From assembly GCA_002150815.3 (NCBI GenBank), contig NDFF03000367.1, positions 124,001 through 188,000 on the forward strand: a stretch of 64,000 nucleotides of DNA, written 5' to 3'. Source of the DNA: Grammothele lineata. Lineage: Eukaryota; Basidiomycota; Agaricomycetes; Polyporales; Polyporaceae. Positions 23,690-34,610 of the stretch are shown here, one piece after another. Positions within the stretch are counted from its first letter, which is position 1. Every line of letters starts with the position of its first letter. The notes under the pieces were generated by a model. That model did no database searches and was not told the origin of the DNA. It worked only from the letters and a program-made list of their open reading frames with translations. Both the position numbers and the translations under genes were made by a program.

Positions 23690-24080
23690 CGTCGCGTGAT
23701 TTTTTGCAGTGACGCGGCGCGCGTTCGTCACATGACCGCGACGCAGTCCTCGCCGCCGACTTCTAGCTGCGAGCCTTAACCCCCGTTCCTTCCTGTATCC
23801 ATACGCAAGGACGACAGTGTGTAGCATTTACATGTAATTTTGAACATTTGAGCACTCCGGATACCCCCATATATCATGGGCAGTGGCCGTGACAGGCCGT
23901 ATTTGGCCATTGTATGGTCTGTATTTTGCCCACACGCTGTAGTACTACCATTGCATTACCATACAACATCAGTCCCGTTGAATGTTGACCATACTACACC
24001 CGCATCCGCGATGTCTGGTCATACATCGCGTGGACCTGCGATGTATGACCGGCGTGCGGTCATTCCCCGCGGCGTTAGCT
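23690..24080. repeat. GGTCAT/ATGACC and TGTATGG word clusters
   Basis: Two adjacent islands: 23690-23760 with repeated GTGACGCG/CGTCAC words, and 23870-24080 with CCATAC, GGTCAT, ATGACC and GCGATGT in both orientations. No coding signal. Confidence 0.45.
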
Positions 24081-24404
24081 GAGCGCCGGCCGAGCACCGC
24101 CATACCCGAGAGGGCGCTATAACGGGTTGTATGCTTGCAGCCAATTTGCTGATGGAGGACCGACGGCGGTGGTGGGAATTGCGTTTTGTACCACCGATAG
24201 AGTTGCGAGTAGGAGAGTCGGGAGGAGAGTCGGCTGCAGTAGCAGAGACGGGTGTGGGGTGAGCACTGATGTAAAGCCGACTACAGGAGCCGAAGTCGGA
24301 CACTTGGATGCCAGTGGCATGAATCGCAGAGGTTACGAAGATTTATATTGGAACTGAGGTCGGCGCGCGCATATCTGAGCGCCGATTGCACCAGCGCCGC
24401 CACC

Positions 24405-25145
24405 TGGATCACTGTAGAGCTAACAAGCTTATTTTATTCGTCCTGGACAAACATATGCACACATCCCAATTATCTTCCACAGCGCGGCCACTGGCAAAGC
24501 CGACGTCGCCACGAGCCCACGGGCTCCCGCGCGGCTCACCTCCATTGCCATCGACAACGCCGTCCGACTCGTCCGATGTTCCCGCGGCCTCCGAGTCCGC
24601 CTGCGCATCCTCCATTTGCAGCTCTTTGTTTCCAAGGCCTCCGTCGCGGCACCAAACGCGAGAAGAGCGCGCTAGAATACCATCATGAATTAGATGTGCA
24701 CACAGGCTCCGGCCGAAACCTGCTGCCCGCGCTCTCGTCAGATGCTCTCAGACCGCAAGCGCCACATCTGGACCATAGGATGAGGCGAGACGAGGGAGCA
24801 GGGCGAAGCGACCGAGCGAGTGCGCGAGGGCACAGTGACGTGCGGGCCCGTCGCGCGCCGCTGGCGGCGCGGCGCGAGTATTCCGAGTCGCGGCAACGGC
24901 CCTGTGTTCGGATTGCGTGCTCTAACAACAAACATTTCTTCCAATACGCGCGAGACTTCCTTGCACAGTGACGGCATGGTCGCCTTCCACTGCACTCAGT
25001 CATAGCCTGAGCTGGCTTTGCGGCCATGCCACGGCGCTCGCAGGTGCGTCCTTTCCGTATGATGCCGTCTCTCGATCTTCACCCATGGGTCGCATAGGCT
25101 CCGACCCAGCCTCGAGCTCCTCGTCACTGCTCACCATTTCCATTC
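24405..25145 (-). CDS. Possible small multi-exon gene, unknown product
   Basis: A minus-strand frame starts MEMVSSDEELEAGSEPM near 25145 and runs acidic to about 25040. A GTGGCA...GTGCAG intron would join it in phase to WKATMPSLCKEVSRVLEEMF (about 24994 downward). A third segment near 24620-24560 reads ELQMEDAQADSEAAGTSDES and ends at a GTGAGC donor. The segments look like real protein (acidic, Ser-rich, one amphipathic helix), but the first donor is weak and the joins are guesses. No homolog recognised. Confidence 0.3.
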
Positions 25146-25192
25146 TTTCTTGAAGCTCGTGCCGGGTGGGTGTGCAGGACGCGACTGTGAGT

Positions 25193-25285
25193 TAGTAACA
25201 ATGCTGATGTCTGTGCACAGCGAGACATCACGGTCTCGCGCGCAGTCCTTGCTGGACGATATTTGATGATGTCATCAGCAGGTGT
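25193..25285 (-). repeat. Dispersed repeat around GATGACATCATC, copy 2
   Basis: Inverted partner of 13880-13975. Confidence 0.5.
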
Positions 25286-25419
25286 CGGATACGAGCATAC
25301 AGTTCGTATAGAATTTCTGGCCAGCTGATAGTCTCCTAGCCCTGCTCTGCCTTCACTACTGTCGCGGAACTGAGCATCCATGTATCTGTGGATTCATTAT
25401 ACTGTAGAGTTTCGACCGA

Positions 25420-25790
25420 TGCGGCGCGTCATGCATCACAAGGTGGCCATCCGCCCGCTTTGAGGACACCTGTCATGCATCACAGCGGCCCCCGCCGCTC
25501 GCGACAAACGTGTCACAAGAGCCAAAAAGAGTAAGAAATCGCGAAAAATGTCCCAAAAAATCCGAAATCGTTCCGCCTGCGGCGGAATCAATCGCGCTTC
25601 GCATACGAATGTAAGCTTTTGGCGTATACCAGACCCTCTCAAGATCGCTTTTGCGGCGCGGTGTGGGGTCGCCGACCCTGCGCCGCGCCGCACAGGGCGA
25701 CCTGTCATGTGTCACACCCCGCCGCGACGCGCCGCTTTGGGCACTGAGGGCGTCATGCGTCACACCCCGCGCCGCATCGGTCGAAAGTCT
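25420..25790. repeat. GTCATGCRTCACA word cluster
   Basis: GTCATG(C/T)(A/G)TCACA occurs four times (near 25429, 25472, 25704, 25752), flanking GC-rich GCCGC spacers. The spacing is irregular and the copies are in the same orientation. Confidence 0.6.
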
Positions 25791-25802
25791 ACAGTATTAG
25801 TA

Positions 25803-26345
25803 CATCAGGAAACGGGGAAATCTCCGGGGGGGGGACGGATCTCCGGAGCGTGCCGGAAGCGCTTTCCGGAGATCGGCTCCTCCGTTTGGTAAATCCCGGA
25901 GATTATCTCTCCGGCAGGAGCCTGGAGGAGACAGCCTCTCCAGCCGGAGATGAGCTCTCCACGAGGAGACGGCTGGAGATGATCGTTCTGAAGGTATGCT
26001 AGAGAGAGAAGGAAGGGCAAAAACACGTATGACTTAATGCAGTAACGTAGTCGTCCTAATATTGTCTGAGTATGAATCGTATTTAGGCCTGAATTCCGAA
26101 GAACTCTGCACCGTATGAGTGGGAAATAGTGCCGTGCATGAGCCGCGGAACATCGAGGAGGACAAGGAGGGGAGGTAAGTGATAGAGGAGAGTATGTACA
26201 GACCTGGAGGGCGCGCGGGCAGGCGTGAAAGTCAGGGTTAAATAGATGTCGGGTGGCGAAGGCGGAGGCGAGCGAAGCGTGACGGGACGAAGGCAAGCGC
26301 ATCGTGACGGTGCCACCGCGAGCTGAGTACAAGGGGCGCGGCGAG
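25803..26345 (+). repeat. CATCAGG-terminated repeat, second full-length copy
   Basis: Begins CATCAGGAAACGGGGAAATC and aligns through the tail with 7257-7820. Its right end lies only about 34 bp upstream of the ATG at 26379, so whatever promoter the downstream gene had is separated from it or replaced. Confidence 0.87.
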
Positions 26346-26378
26346 TCGGTATCAACACGCCGGGAGTCTGCGGATTTG

Positions 26379-29300
26379 ATGGGCATCTCCCTCCCCAGCA
26401 TCCTGCTCTCTAGCTCGGAGGATAACATCAACCTTGGCGACAGGGATTCTATACGCCGTCGCGCTCTGTTGGCGCTGGAAGGCAAGGACGCGGGCGGGAG
26501 TTTCTCTGTGGAGATCCCTGAGCTGGATGGTCCCGAGGTTCCGAAGCGCAGCAGTTTCGATTTTCGTACGTGCTTCGTCCATTACGTTTTTGTCATACCG
26601 CTAAGGCAAAGTTTAGCGTCGAAGCCGTCGTTCCCACCGGGATTGGGCACGGGCTATATGGGTGGCAAGCGCGACTCGGTCAAGTTCATGGCGTCCACCC
26701 CTTTTAGCGAGCTGCTTGGTACCCTCGTCGAGGAGGAGGAAGAGGAGGAGGAAGATGAGGAGCCGAAGGAGGTTCATCCTATCACTAGTCCGGTGCAGCT
26801 TACTTCCCCAGCGATCCCGGACATCGCTTTCCCTCCTCGTCCTAGGCCTGCCAGCCTGAACCTTCGCCCCCTCTCACTTGCGTCGGCTCACTCCCTTCCG
26901 ACGACCTCGTCGACAGACGCAGAGCTTCCTACGCCTAGTCCGACACCCAGCCCACGGCCAGGATTGCGGTCTCTGACACTGCCCTCTTCCCAGAGTGTGC
27001 ATGCGGATCTTAGCAGCAACGTTGCGATGAACAGACGCCAGTCCTTGATCTTGTCCTCCACGGCATCCCCTTCGCCGAATGTGTTTGGCCGTCGCCCCGC
27101 TCTCAACCTCATGACGGACGGCGCCCAGTCTAGCCGCCGAAGCAGCATCTCCTACGTGTCCAACGGAGAAGGCCAAGTCATGTCTGTCTATGGATTGCCG
27201 ACACCAGAGATGACACCTACCTCTAGCACGATTGATAGGTGCCGTTCAGCCTCGGTGTCCAGTTCGGGTAGCAGTATGGACTTGAGTCTGCAGCGCGGTC
27301 GCCCTCTTTCTATCAGCGGACGACACTTCCTGTTCCAGGCCCACGAGACCCTTGTCCAGCGCATCACGGACCTCGAGAAGGCGCTCGCTCGCAACTCCCG
27401 ATCCCGTCCGGTTTCCTATGTCTCCGACCGTTCTTCCGTTTCATCGGCGCCCTCGGAACCCTCGGACGAGATGTTGCAGCTCATTGCTGACCTCAAGGCC
27501 GAGCGTGACGAGCTCAAGAAGGACGTTGATGGCTGGCGCACTCGCGTGGCTGATCTCCAGCGTCAGATTGATGTTCATGCGAAGCGGCTGGAGGCCGACT
27601 CGGAGCGCCGCGATGCCTGGGTTGCCCGGCAGCGCGTCGGTCTCTTGGAGGTCGAAAAAACCTCTCTGGAGAAGACGATCTCGGAGAAGATTACGCAGGT
27701 ACAAGATGCGGAAAAGCGCTGCAACGTCGCGACTGCGAGCCTCAAAAGTTCTCACGAAGACGTCGCCCGCCTCACCGCTGAAGTCCAACGCTTGTGCAGC
27801 GTTGACGACGAAAATGCACGTCTTCGCGCCGAGCTTCTTGCGGAGAGGCAGACACGCCAGGACCTGGAGTGTGAACTAGATCATGCGGGTCTCCTTGATA
27901 CCCCACGCCCCGTCCAGCCTGTCTCGAACGTTGCTTTGCGTAGGAGCCGCGGACTCGGCTTCCGCTCTATCGACTCTGAAAGCTCTTTTACGGATGTCGA
28001 CTCCGTTGACGACAACTACGGTCCAGAGCTCAAGTCTGTTGCGGAGGTTGACGAAGATGACGACATGACTTCTGACGATGATGACGAACTCTCCCGGTAC
28101 GAAGATGAGGAGGAAGGAGACGAATATGACTTTCCCACATCCTCGTCGTACAATTAAGTGCTGGATTTCTCGCGGTCGACGACGCCCCGCCTCTGCACGG
28201 GTTCGGATAATGCTGCCCCTGCGCTGTCTATCAGTCGGTCGCCCTCCCAGTCTCCTTCCCCTCTCCCGTCCCCCACGGAGCCGACCCACGCACGCCACGC
28301 GTCGCTGTCAAAAGCATGGACATTCCCCTCCGGCCCCGCTGCCGCTTCCGTTGCGGATCGCGCCCCTGAGCAGATCGATCGCTTCTTCGGCTGCCTGGAG
28401 GACGTTGACCATTCCCCGCCCATCGATTTGAAGCTGCATTCCGTGGAGAGCAACAAGAACATCTTCGCTCAGGCCCTCGTTGAGTACGAGGACGACCTGC
28501 CTCCTTTCGTGATTCCCTCAAACGTGGGAGAAATTGTTCTGTCTCCCGAGATGGAGTCCCCGGGTCGTTCTCTCGATGTTGTCGTTGAAGAGGAGGAAGA
28601 GGAAGAGGAAGAAGTCGAATAGGCCCCTCCGGACGATGATTACGACCACAACCACGAGTTCGTCGGAGAAGTAGACGAGGGTGGCATCAAGTTCACGTTC
28701 AGCCCACCCCCTTCCTTCTTTGCCGACGCGGATGCTGAGCCCAGCACGCCCGACCTTTCCATGTCGTCTCCTGGCGAGTCATCCGAGAAGTCTGGCAGTT
28801 TCAGTTTCTTCGAATCCATAGACGAGGATGACTGCAGCTTCACGTTTCCCCAACTCAAGTCTCAACGTACCAGTCCTGTTCTTTCCGGCATCCCCCGCCT
28901 CCGGTCGGCCTCTCCGTCCATGATCCCCGTGGCCACGTCCCCCAAGTCTTTGTCCCTTCCTCTCCGTATCAATACATCGTCTCCGTCGTCTTTCTCAACT
29001 CCTCCTAGGCGCGCCTCTATCGCCCCCACGTTCATCCCGCAGCCCCGCGCATCGCCTTCACCTTCGCCCAAGGCACCGACGTTCATCCCGCAGCCCCAGC
29101 ATGCGTACACCTCCCCGAGACCGAGCGCGATTCTCATCATGTCACCTCCCGCTTCCAGTAGGTTTCCCTACAGTGCTCATTTCACGAGTATGTTGGTGTC
29201 TGATTCCCCCGTGCGCTCTCCCATTTACAGCCGCGGCGGCTTCTAGGTCTCGCTTAGTCACACCCCGCGCCGCTTCCCCGACTCCGGCTGTGAGCGGCCC

Positions 29301-29445
29301 ACTTGCCCTCCAGTACCCTGCCACGCCATCGCCCTCTCTCTCTTCATTCATGTCGCCCACCATCGCTGCCAAGTTAAGTATCCTTCCAGACTTTGACGAA
29401 CTTCATTCCCGTGCCATCCCTGCTGTGGTCTCCCCCCTCATGTAG
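26379..29445 (+). pseudogene. Coiled-coil, Ser/Pro-rich acidic protein gene with two in-frame stops
   Basis: Three exons, 26379-26565, 26617-29157 and 29231-29445 (introns 51 and 73 bp), keep one frame for 981 codons but contain TAA at 28155-28157 (codon 576) and TAG at 28620-28622 (codon 731). Visible parts: N-terminal LGDRDSIRRRALLALEG; an acidic run; a Ser/Pro-rich region; a coiled coil of about 170 residues (from HETLVQRITDLEKALA to ECELDHAG); acidic segments; then Ser/Pro-rich tails. The frame stays protein-like after both stops, so the stops look recent. Without readthrough the product is 575 residues. No enzymatic motif; the shape suggests a scaffold, which is inference. Confidence 0.7.
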
Positions 29446-29937
29446 CGGAGCGTTCAATTCCAGCAGCCCAACCACGCCTAGTAAACGTCTGCTGAGAATG
29501 CTACCATCAGCGCGGAGAGTCCGCGACCAGCAAGGGCATTCCATGTACGCTTCAATTTGCCTCAGCACAACTTTTCAGCCATCAAGATAGAGCAGCTGAA
29601 ACTAACTGGCGAGGTTTACAAGCCGTATAAAGGGATGCGTGGAACGTTGCAGGGCGATATCGAGTGGAGATGGTAATTATTGAATACTCCGCATATATAG
29701 CTATCCTCTTTGCGGGAATGTTCCAACACAGGATGGACGAAAAGATCGCTTGGCACGAAAAATGGCAGCATTAGGAATACTTTTATGCTCTAAAGACTAT
29801 ACGAAGATAAAATGTGAGAGATGGCAGGATCATGACAACGGGGCGTAAAAATGAACAACCGCAACCCTTTTCCTGCCTTCCCTCCGCCACGACTGTCTGC
29901 TAGTCTTCGGGAGTGTCGAGCATTGTCCGACCAGCGA
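29446..29937. other. Intergenic, nothing recognised
   Basis: Lies between the 3' ends of two convergent genes. AT-richer than the flanks, no open frame of note. Presumably holds both polyadenylation regions. Confidence 0.5.
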
Positions 29938-31172
29938 TCAATGAGCAGACCTCAAGACCTTGTTGAAGATCCTGTCAACCTTCGCCCAATCGACAACCGT
30001 CCAGAAGCGCTTCATATACTCCTCCTTGCCCCAAACACCGTACCCCGCGCTCACCCAGGCGTGCACGTGCACGGAGACGCAGAGGAGTGGGTAGAGCGTC
30101 GCCCCGAGCTTCTTCGGATCGAGCCTGCTGGGGTCGGCGCGGGTGGCATGAGTGTTCCTAGGGGTAGGATAATGCGTCGACATCGTCCTCGCGGGAGTAT
30201 GAGGGTCAATGGGAGGCAGTCCACCAAGAAGGGCACCGGACAGCGGCGAGCTCGCCAGGGGAGGCGTGGATGAGGACGAAGGGGCGACGTGAGGGTCTGA
30301 GGGGGTAGTGAAGCTCGGCGCCTGGCCGCCCTGCTCAATGAGCGTGAGCGTAGGCTGGCCGACGGCGTGGACCCACTCCTCGAGTGCGGGTGAGGAAGCT
30401 GAGGACTGTACGAGCAGTGTACCAGCCCCGAAGGTAGGCACAATGGCGAGCTGGGCGTCGCGGTCGGTGACGAGCCACATCCAGCCCGAGGAGAACATGC
30501 CTAGAGTTGCGGCACTGAAGCTGGACTGGAACTGCGCCAGAGAGCCGTATTGATATATAATGCGCTTTTGCAGGTCTGTGCCAAGGAGTGCATCTTCATG
30601 TGACGTAGCGTCCGCTGGAGGAGGTTTCTGCAGGCTGCATGAGCGGGGAGAGGGTGTGACTTGTCATAACGAAATACGCACTAGACCCTCCAAGAAGAAC
30701 GAATTGTTCAGTGCTTCCGACGCATAATTAAACTCAAGGACCTTGTTAGGGTCTCGGGCGGCATCGACGATGGTCTGGACGATGCCCTTGTTCTCAAGTG
30801 CCGTGCCTACGAATTGCCAGCCAGGAGCTCAGCACGCTGCGTCGCGCAACGGACGAAACTAGACTGTGTACATACCTCGGACCGTAATAGTTCAGTATTG
30901 ATTGTGCATCCAAATTGGATGCACAATCAGTACTGAAGCTGCTCTCGGACCTGGTCGTTCAGCCTGTCCAGAAGCCCCTTCTGGTAGTCCTCCGCAATCA
31001 TATTGAGCGTATGGGGTGGCAGAAACGTCCCGAGCCCCTCCTCGACGGGATACGAGAGCGTCCGAGGTCGATGTAGAGCTCTTGACCGGACGCGACATGA
31101 GCGTGCGCACGCTGAGGCAGCGCGCACAACGCGCGACGTGCTTGCAGGGGCCCGGAGCGCAAACGCAGACAT
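29938..31172 (-). pseudogene. Mitochondrial small-subunit ribosomal protein with Fe/Mn-SOD fold (mS42/mS43 type), insertion-disrupted
   Basis: Exons 31172-30944 (interrupted), 30806-30682 and 30627-29938 would encode 347 residues. The N-terminus is Arg/Ser/Ala-rich like a mitochondrial presequence (VVRAASACARSCRVRSRAL). The SOD C-terminal domain is clear: FSSGWMWLV and a motif reading SVHVHAW, GYGVWGKEEY and FW..VDW. In the enzyme the motif is DxWEHAY; here D and W are replaced, so a metal ligand is lost, fitting the ribosomal Mrp1/Rsm26-type paralogs. Exon 1 is broken just before its donor by a 60-bp palindrome plus 8-bp target duplication (30876-30951), adding an in-frame stop. Removing the insertion restores the frame into GTALENK. 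Confidence 0.8.
30884..30943. mobile_element. 60-bp palindromic insertion with 8-bp target duplication
   Basis: Flanked by perfect direct repeats CTCGGACC at 30876-30883 and 30944-30951. The core is a near-perfect hairpin: arms of 23 bp (TTCAGTA, then TGATTGTGCATCCAA) with one mismatch around an almost zero loop. 8-bp duplications are typical of hAT- and P-type transposition. Related copies sit at 61780-61838, 62449-62507 and, diverged, 15353-15412. Confidence 0.85.
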
Positions 31173-31401
31173 AGTCGGAGGGAAGAGTGAGGGAGACTAC
31201 GGTCGGAACAGCACACACGAGAGAGCGGGAGCGAGCGTAGCTGTGAGCGCCTCTCTGAACTTTTTGGACGCGCTACGGGCGTCTGTTTGAGTAGCCGTGG
31301 CTGCTTGATTCGGCCTGGAACTGCGCCCGTACGTTCCCCGATTTCTCCACGTCGACACACCTTGCATCCTCTCTTCGTCCTATTCCCACCCACTCTCGTT
31401 C
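31173..31401. promoter_or_regulatory. Short shared region between divergent gene starts
   Basis: Only 229 bp separate the ATG of the minus-strand mitoribosomal gene (31172) from the ATG of OST2 (31402), so this must contain promoter elements for both. No TATA box stands out. Confidence 0.5.
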
Positions 31402-31888
31402 ATGGCACCCCCAAAAACCGCACCGCCCGCGAAGGCCGCCCCTCCGCCATCTGCGCAGAGCCCTCTATTGTCGCTGTGGAGGGCTTACTGCGACACAACC
31501 TCAACGCGTCTCAAGACCATCGACGCGTTCTTGGTCTTCCTGATGCTCTCTGGCATCATACAATTCCTCTATTGTATCCTTGTTACAGACTTCCCCTTCA
31601 ATTCCTTCCTTGCAGGGTACGCCTGACCGCCGTTCACATTGATTGTCCCTCACCTGTGCCCATCTAACTTTGCGAGCTGTGTCGGGCAATTCGTCCTTGC
31701 TGCATCCCTCCGTTCGCAGGTCAACCCAGCCAATAGGTCCGAGTTCAAGGAGGTGTCCCCCGAACGGTACGTTCCCGTGTATAATGTAATCGAAGACGCA
31801 TGGGCTCACAACTTGCCTTAGAGCATTTGCTGATTTTGCTCTTGGGTCCATCGTACTGCACTTCTTTGTGTACAACTTCCTCGGATGA
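31402..31888 (+). CDS. OST2: OST2/DAD1, oligosaccharyltransferase subunit, with damaged splice acceptor
   Basis: Small membrane subunit of the ER oligosaccharyltransferase that N-glycosylates proteins. Exons 31402-31616, 31677-31766 and 31822-31888 give 123 residues, close to the usual 110-130. Recognisable signatures: LKTIDAFLVFLMLSGIIQF, LYCILVTDFPFNSFLAG, CVGQFVLAASLRSQVNP, FKEVSPERAF and the C-terminal VLHFFVYNFLG; three hydrophobic segments. The first intron's expected acceptor before TTTGCGAGC reads CTAA instead of CTAG; the next AG is 9 nt downstream (TTTGCGAG) and would keep frame while dropping the conserved Phe-Ala-Ser. Identity is secure; whether this copy works is uncertain. It is divergent from the mitoribosomal gene. 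Confidence 0.9.
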
Positions 31889-33700
31889 ATGAGCACTCTT
31901 ATTTGCTGTGGCCTGGATGGAAGGAGAGTGCTTGGTCGTGTATTGTCAGACATACGTGTACAAGGGCGTTGTAAGGCCCAGAATTATAATTATCCCATGA
32001 TCATACGGGGGACGGCAGCCTGTGCGCGAGACGGGGTAGCTGTACGAGAACAGTGAGGAATGTAAAGATTATGGTAGCATAAGTTGTAGATTCAAGAGAA
32101 CCAGCAGGGACAAGCGAAACCTGCACACGCTGCTGGCGGAAAGGGACGGGCTCCGCCCGCTTTTCAAGTACATCAACGCGACAGGAAGGTTCCGCCATAC
32201 GCACGGGTCGCTGGACCCCACGTTCGACACAGACGAGCGGTGCGAGGAGCCGCGTTGAACACGCCGAATTCCGAGACTGACGAGCGTCGCGCGCCGAGGC
32301 GTAGGAGGCGAGCAAGAGGAGGCGACTGGAGATTTTTCTCTTTCTAGGGTGCCCGCGCCAGGACGGGCGGACACCCGGGTGCTGCGCGCGGGGTTGGGGA
32401 GCCTCGGGAGCGGGGGAGTTCTGACGGGCAGTGGGGAGACTGCTGTCCGTACCCCTGACCGTGGCAAGAGGCATGGACCCGGGGCGCAATCGACCCTAGA
32501 AGGGCGGCAGGTTTATAGCCCGCGTCCCTACCTTGAATGGTCAGAGGCTCCCCAGCATCGCGTGTGGCATCCATTCGTCACGATAGTAATCCTCTAATCC
32601 CCCTACGTTACTGACAGCACACTGCTTAATTGCTACAGGGCACCATTCTCCCATCTGGTACATCTCACGGCGATACGGGTAACGCCCCCGAGCCCTACTC
32701 TCTCTCTCATTGTCCCTCGGGACGACCTGGCACGGGTTGAACATAAGGTTTTTGGATTGTGGTCGGGGTCTTACGGTACGATAGTGTACGACGCCTACAA
32801 TGGGGCACGGCCCTCGAGGGCGTTAAACGAGGAATCAAAAAAAACAAAAAAAAAAGAGAACCAGCTGAGCAACGTACAATGGTGTGATGAGTGGCCCGAT
32901 CTACTTGAGCGGGTTACTTCCGCTCGAATGAATCGGAGCGCTGAAATTCTGAGAGTTAGTATCACGACGCTGACCATTGCCGAGGGATGCGTACTCCGCA
33001 TATAACAACAGCGAAATCAAAGAGATATTCCCCTGCCCTCGATTCTCAGCAAGAAACACCCGCAACGCCTCAAGTTGATTTCACATACCGAATTCAAGGT
33101 AGGAACGGAGAAGCTCTGACGGACATATGAATGCATATTAAACACGCGAAGTCTAAAAAAGAGGCATACTCACGTCTAATGTCCTTGTTCGGGACGTTGG
33201 CCAGCTTGGGTCTAGCAATGCGAAATAAGGGAGCCACCCGGTGGAACTCAAGGAAAAGAGGCGCACGTTAGGCCTGTTGTCCTTCTGATGCCGGTGAGAA
33301 AGGCACTCAACAGCGCCGCATCAATTCCAAGGTGAATGAGAGTTCCAAACATGACGATGTGGGTTAACGGCTAAGGCCAAGGGGGGTATGTGCGTCGAGC
33401 GAGGCTGCCAGAGAAGGAGGTAGGATGCACGCGAGAGGTCCTGGGAGGTTCTGAACAAGTGGTTGCGCGTCTTCCGGGCCGGCAAGACCACGTGGTTTAT
33501 TGAATGTCAAGGCTTTTATCAAACAAAGGACCTCAGCCTCCATTGCCAAACGGCATGTCGCATCTGGCCTAACAGATACTATCGCTAGTCGGGAAGCTAC
33601 ACTAGCTAGCTCACGGTAGTACTATCATTTAACTAAAGCGCTCTGTCATTTACCGCTGTGTAGTCGTTTGCGTCTGAGTGGTGGGCTCGTACTTAACCCA
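31889..33700. other. No firm gene; ambiguous minus frames at 32000-32490
   Basis: Two overlapping minus frames at 32001-32489 and 32069-32467 are Ser/Pro/Arg-rich. The second (ESPVASSCSPPTPRR onward) has more protein-like composition, but neither shows a domain. An A-rich run of about 20 bp lies near 32830. The rest shows nothing. Confidence 0.35.
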
Positions 33701-33749
33701 TTGCTTGCCGCCGCTCGGTATCCTTCAATACAATAAATAAGTACACATA

Positions 33750-34610
33750 CACTCTACCAAGTAGTGTGCGTGCAGATATTGAGTGAACCCCAGGGAAGCT
33801 CCAGCTCCTTACCGTATTGTCCCGCACATAATGCCATGCAATCCCTCGACATACAGCCAAGCCTGCTAGCACCGGGGGGGAGGCCGTAAATGAGAGCCGC
33901 ACTCTGAGAATGCTCTGGTCGACGGCCCACAGCTAGTATAAGTTCGCGGCATACGGTCGGAAGGAATGCCAAACCATGCTCGAAGATATGTTGCCGCAAA
34001 TTTACACAAGTCGTCGCGCGCAGAGCACGAAGTAGACAGACGTACCTGGGCTCGCCCTTGCGCCCATCCTCAAACGCCGTAACACCGTCAACCCGACCTT
34101 CAGGCTCATCTTCTCGTAAGTCGCTTGGAGAGGCCTTGGGGGGAACGTAGGCCCGCAACTCCATAACGTCTTCGGTGTAATCCAAGTGACCGTAGCCTCC
34201 TTTGTCATTTTCCATCGGCAGCGTCGTTCGTCGACTTGAGTGACTCGTTGTCACGCACGCTCTAGGAACAATGTCAAAATTAGTCGTGGCTTGAGCGTCC
34301 TGCATTTAGTGCAGACGAACCCAAGGTAAAGCGGAGTAGTGTGGGCGATACGGTGAGGATGCGGGCGAAGGGATTCATAGGAGTCAGAGATACTCCGCCG
34401 AAACTCGCGAGGTCGGCGGCACAGACTCCCAGCCCCTGACTGGTCCAAAAGTAGGATGATTGCAATTTCCCCCAAACCCCGATCACTTCCAGCTGAGAGC
34501 ATACGCCATCTTGCTTGCATGTGTTTTCCGATTTGTGTTCCCTTGAGATGGGAATGAAAGGCTATGTTCCTCAACCAAGAGGACTGGTTGTCACTGCTGC
34601 TCTCGTCCAT
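33750..34610 (-). other. Protein-like minus-strand segments, unjoined
   Basis: On the minus strand, 34610-34490 reads MDESSSDNQSSWLRNIAF; a second frame at about 34480-34280 reads GVCAADLASFGGVSLTPMN; and 34230-34048 reads MENDKGGYGHLDYTEDVMEL onward and ends at a GTACGT donor. Each looks coding, but the joins need unsupported introns. Possibly one decayed gene. Family unknown. Confidence 0.3.

Noticed and set aside
26379..29445. Stop-codon reassignment or widespread readthrough
   Set aside because: Long frames elsewhere (1,479 and 660 codons) have no internal stops, so the stops here are best read as mutations.
31501..31953. 150-codon minus frame over OST2
   Set aside because: Shadow of the OST2 exons on the other strand.
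32828..32858. A-rich run as the tail of a retroposed gene
   Set aside because: No upstream coding copy and no target duplication seen around it.
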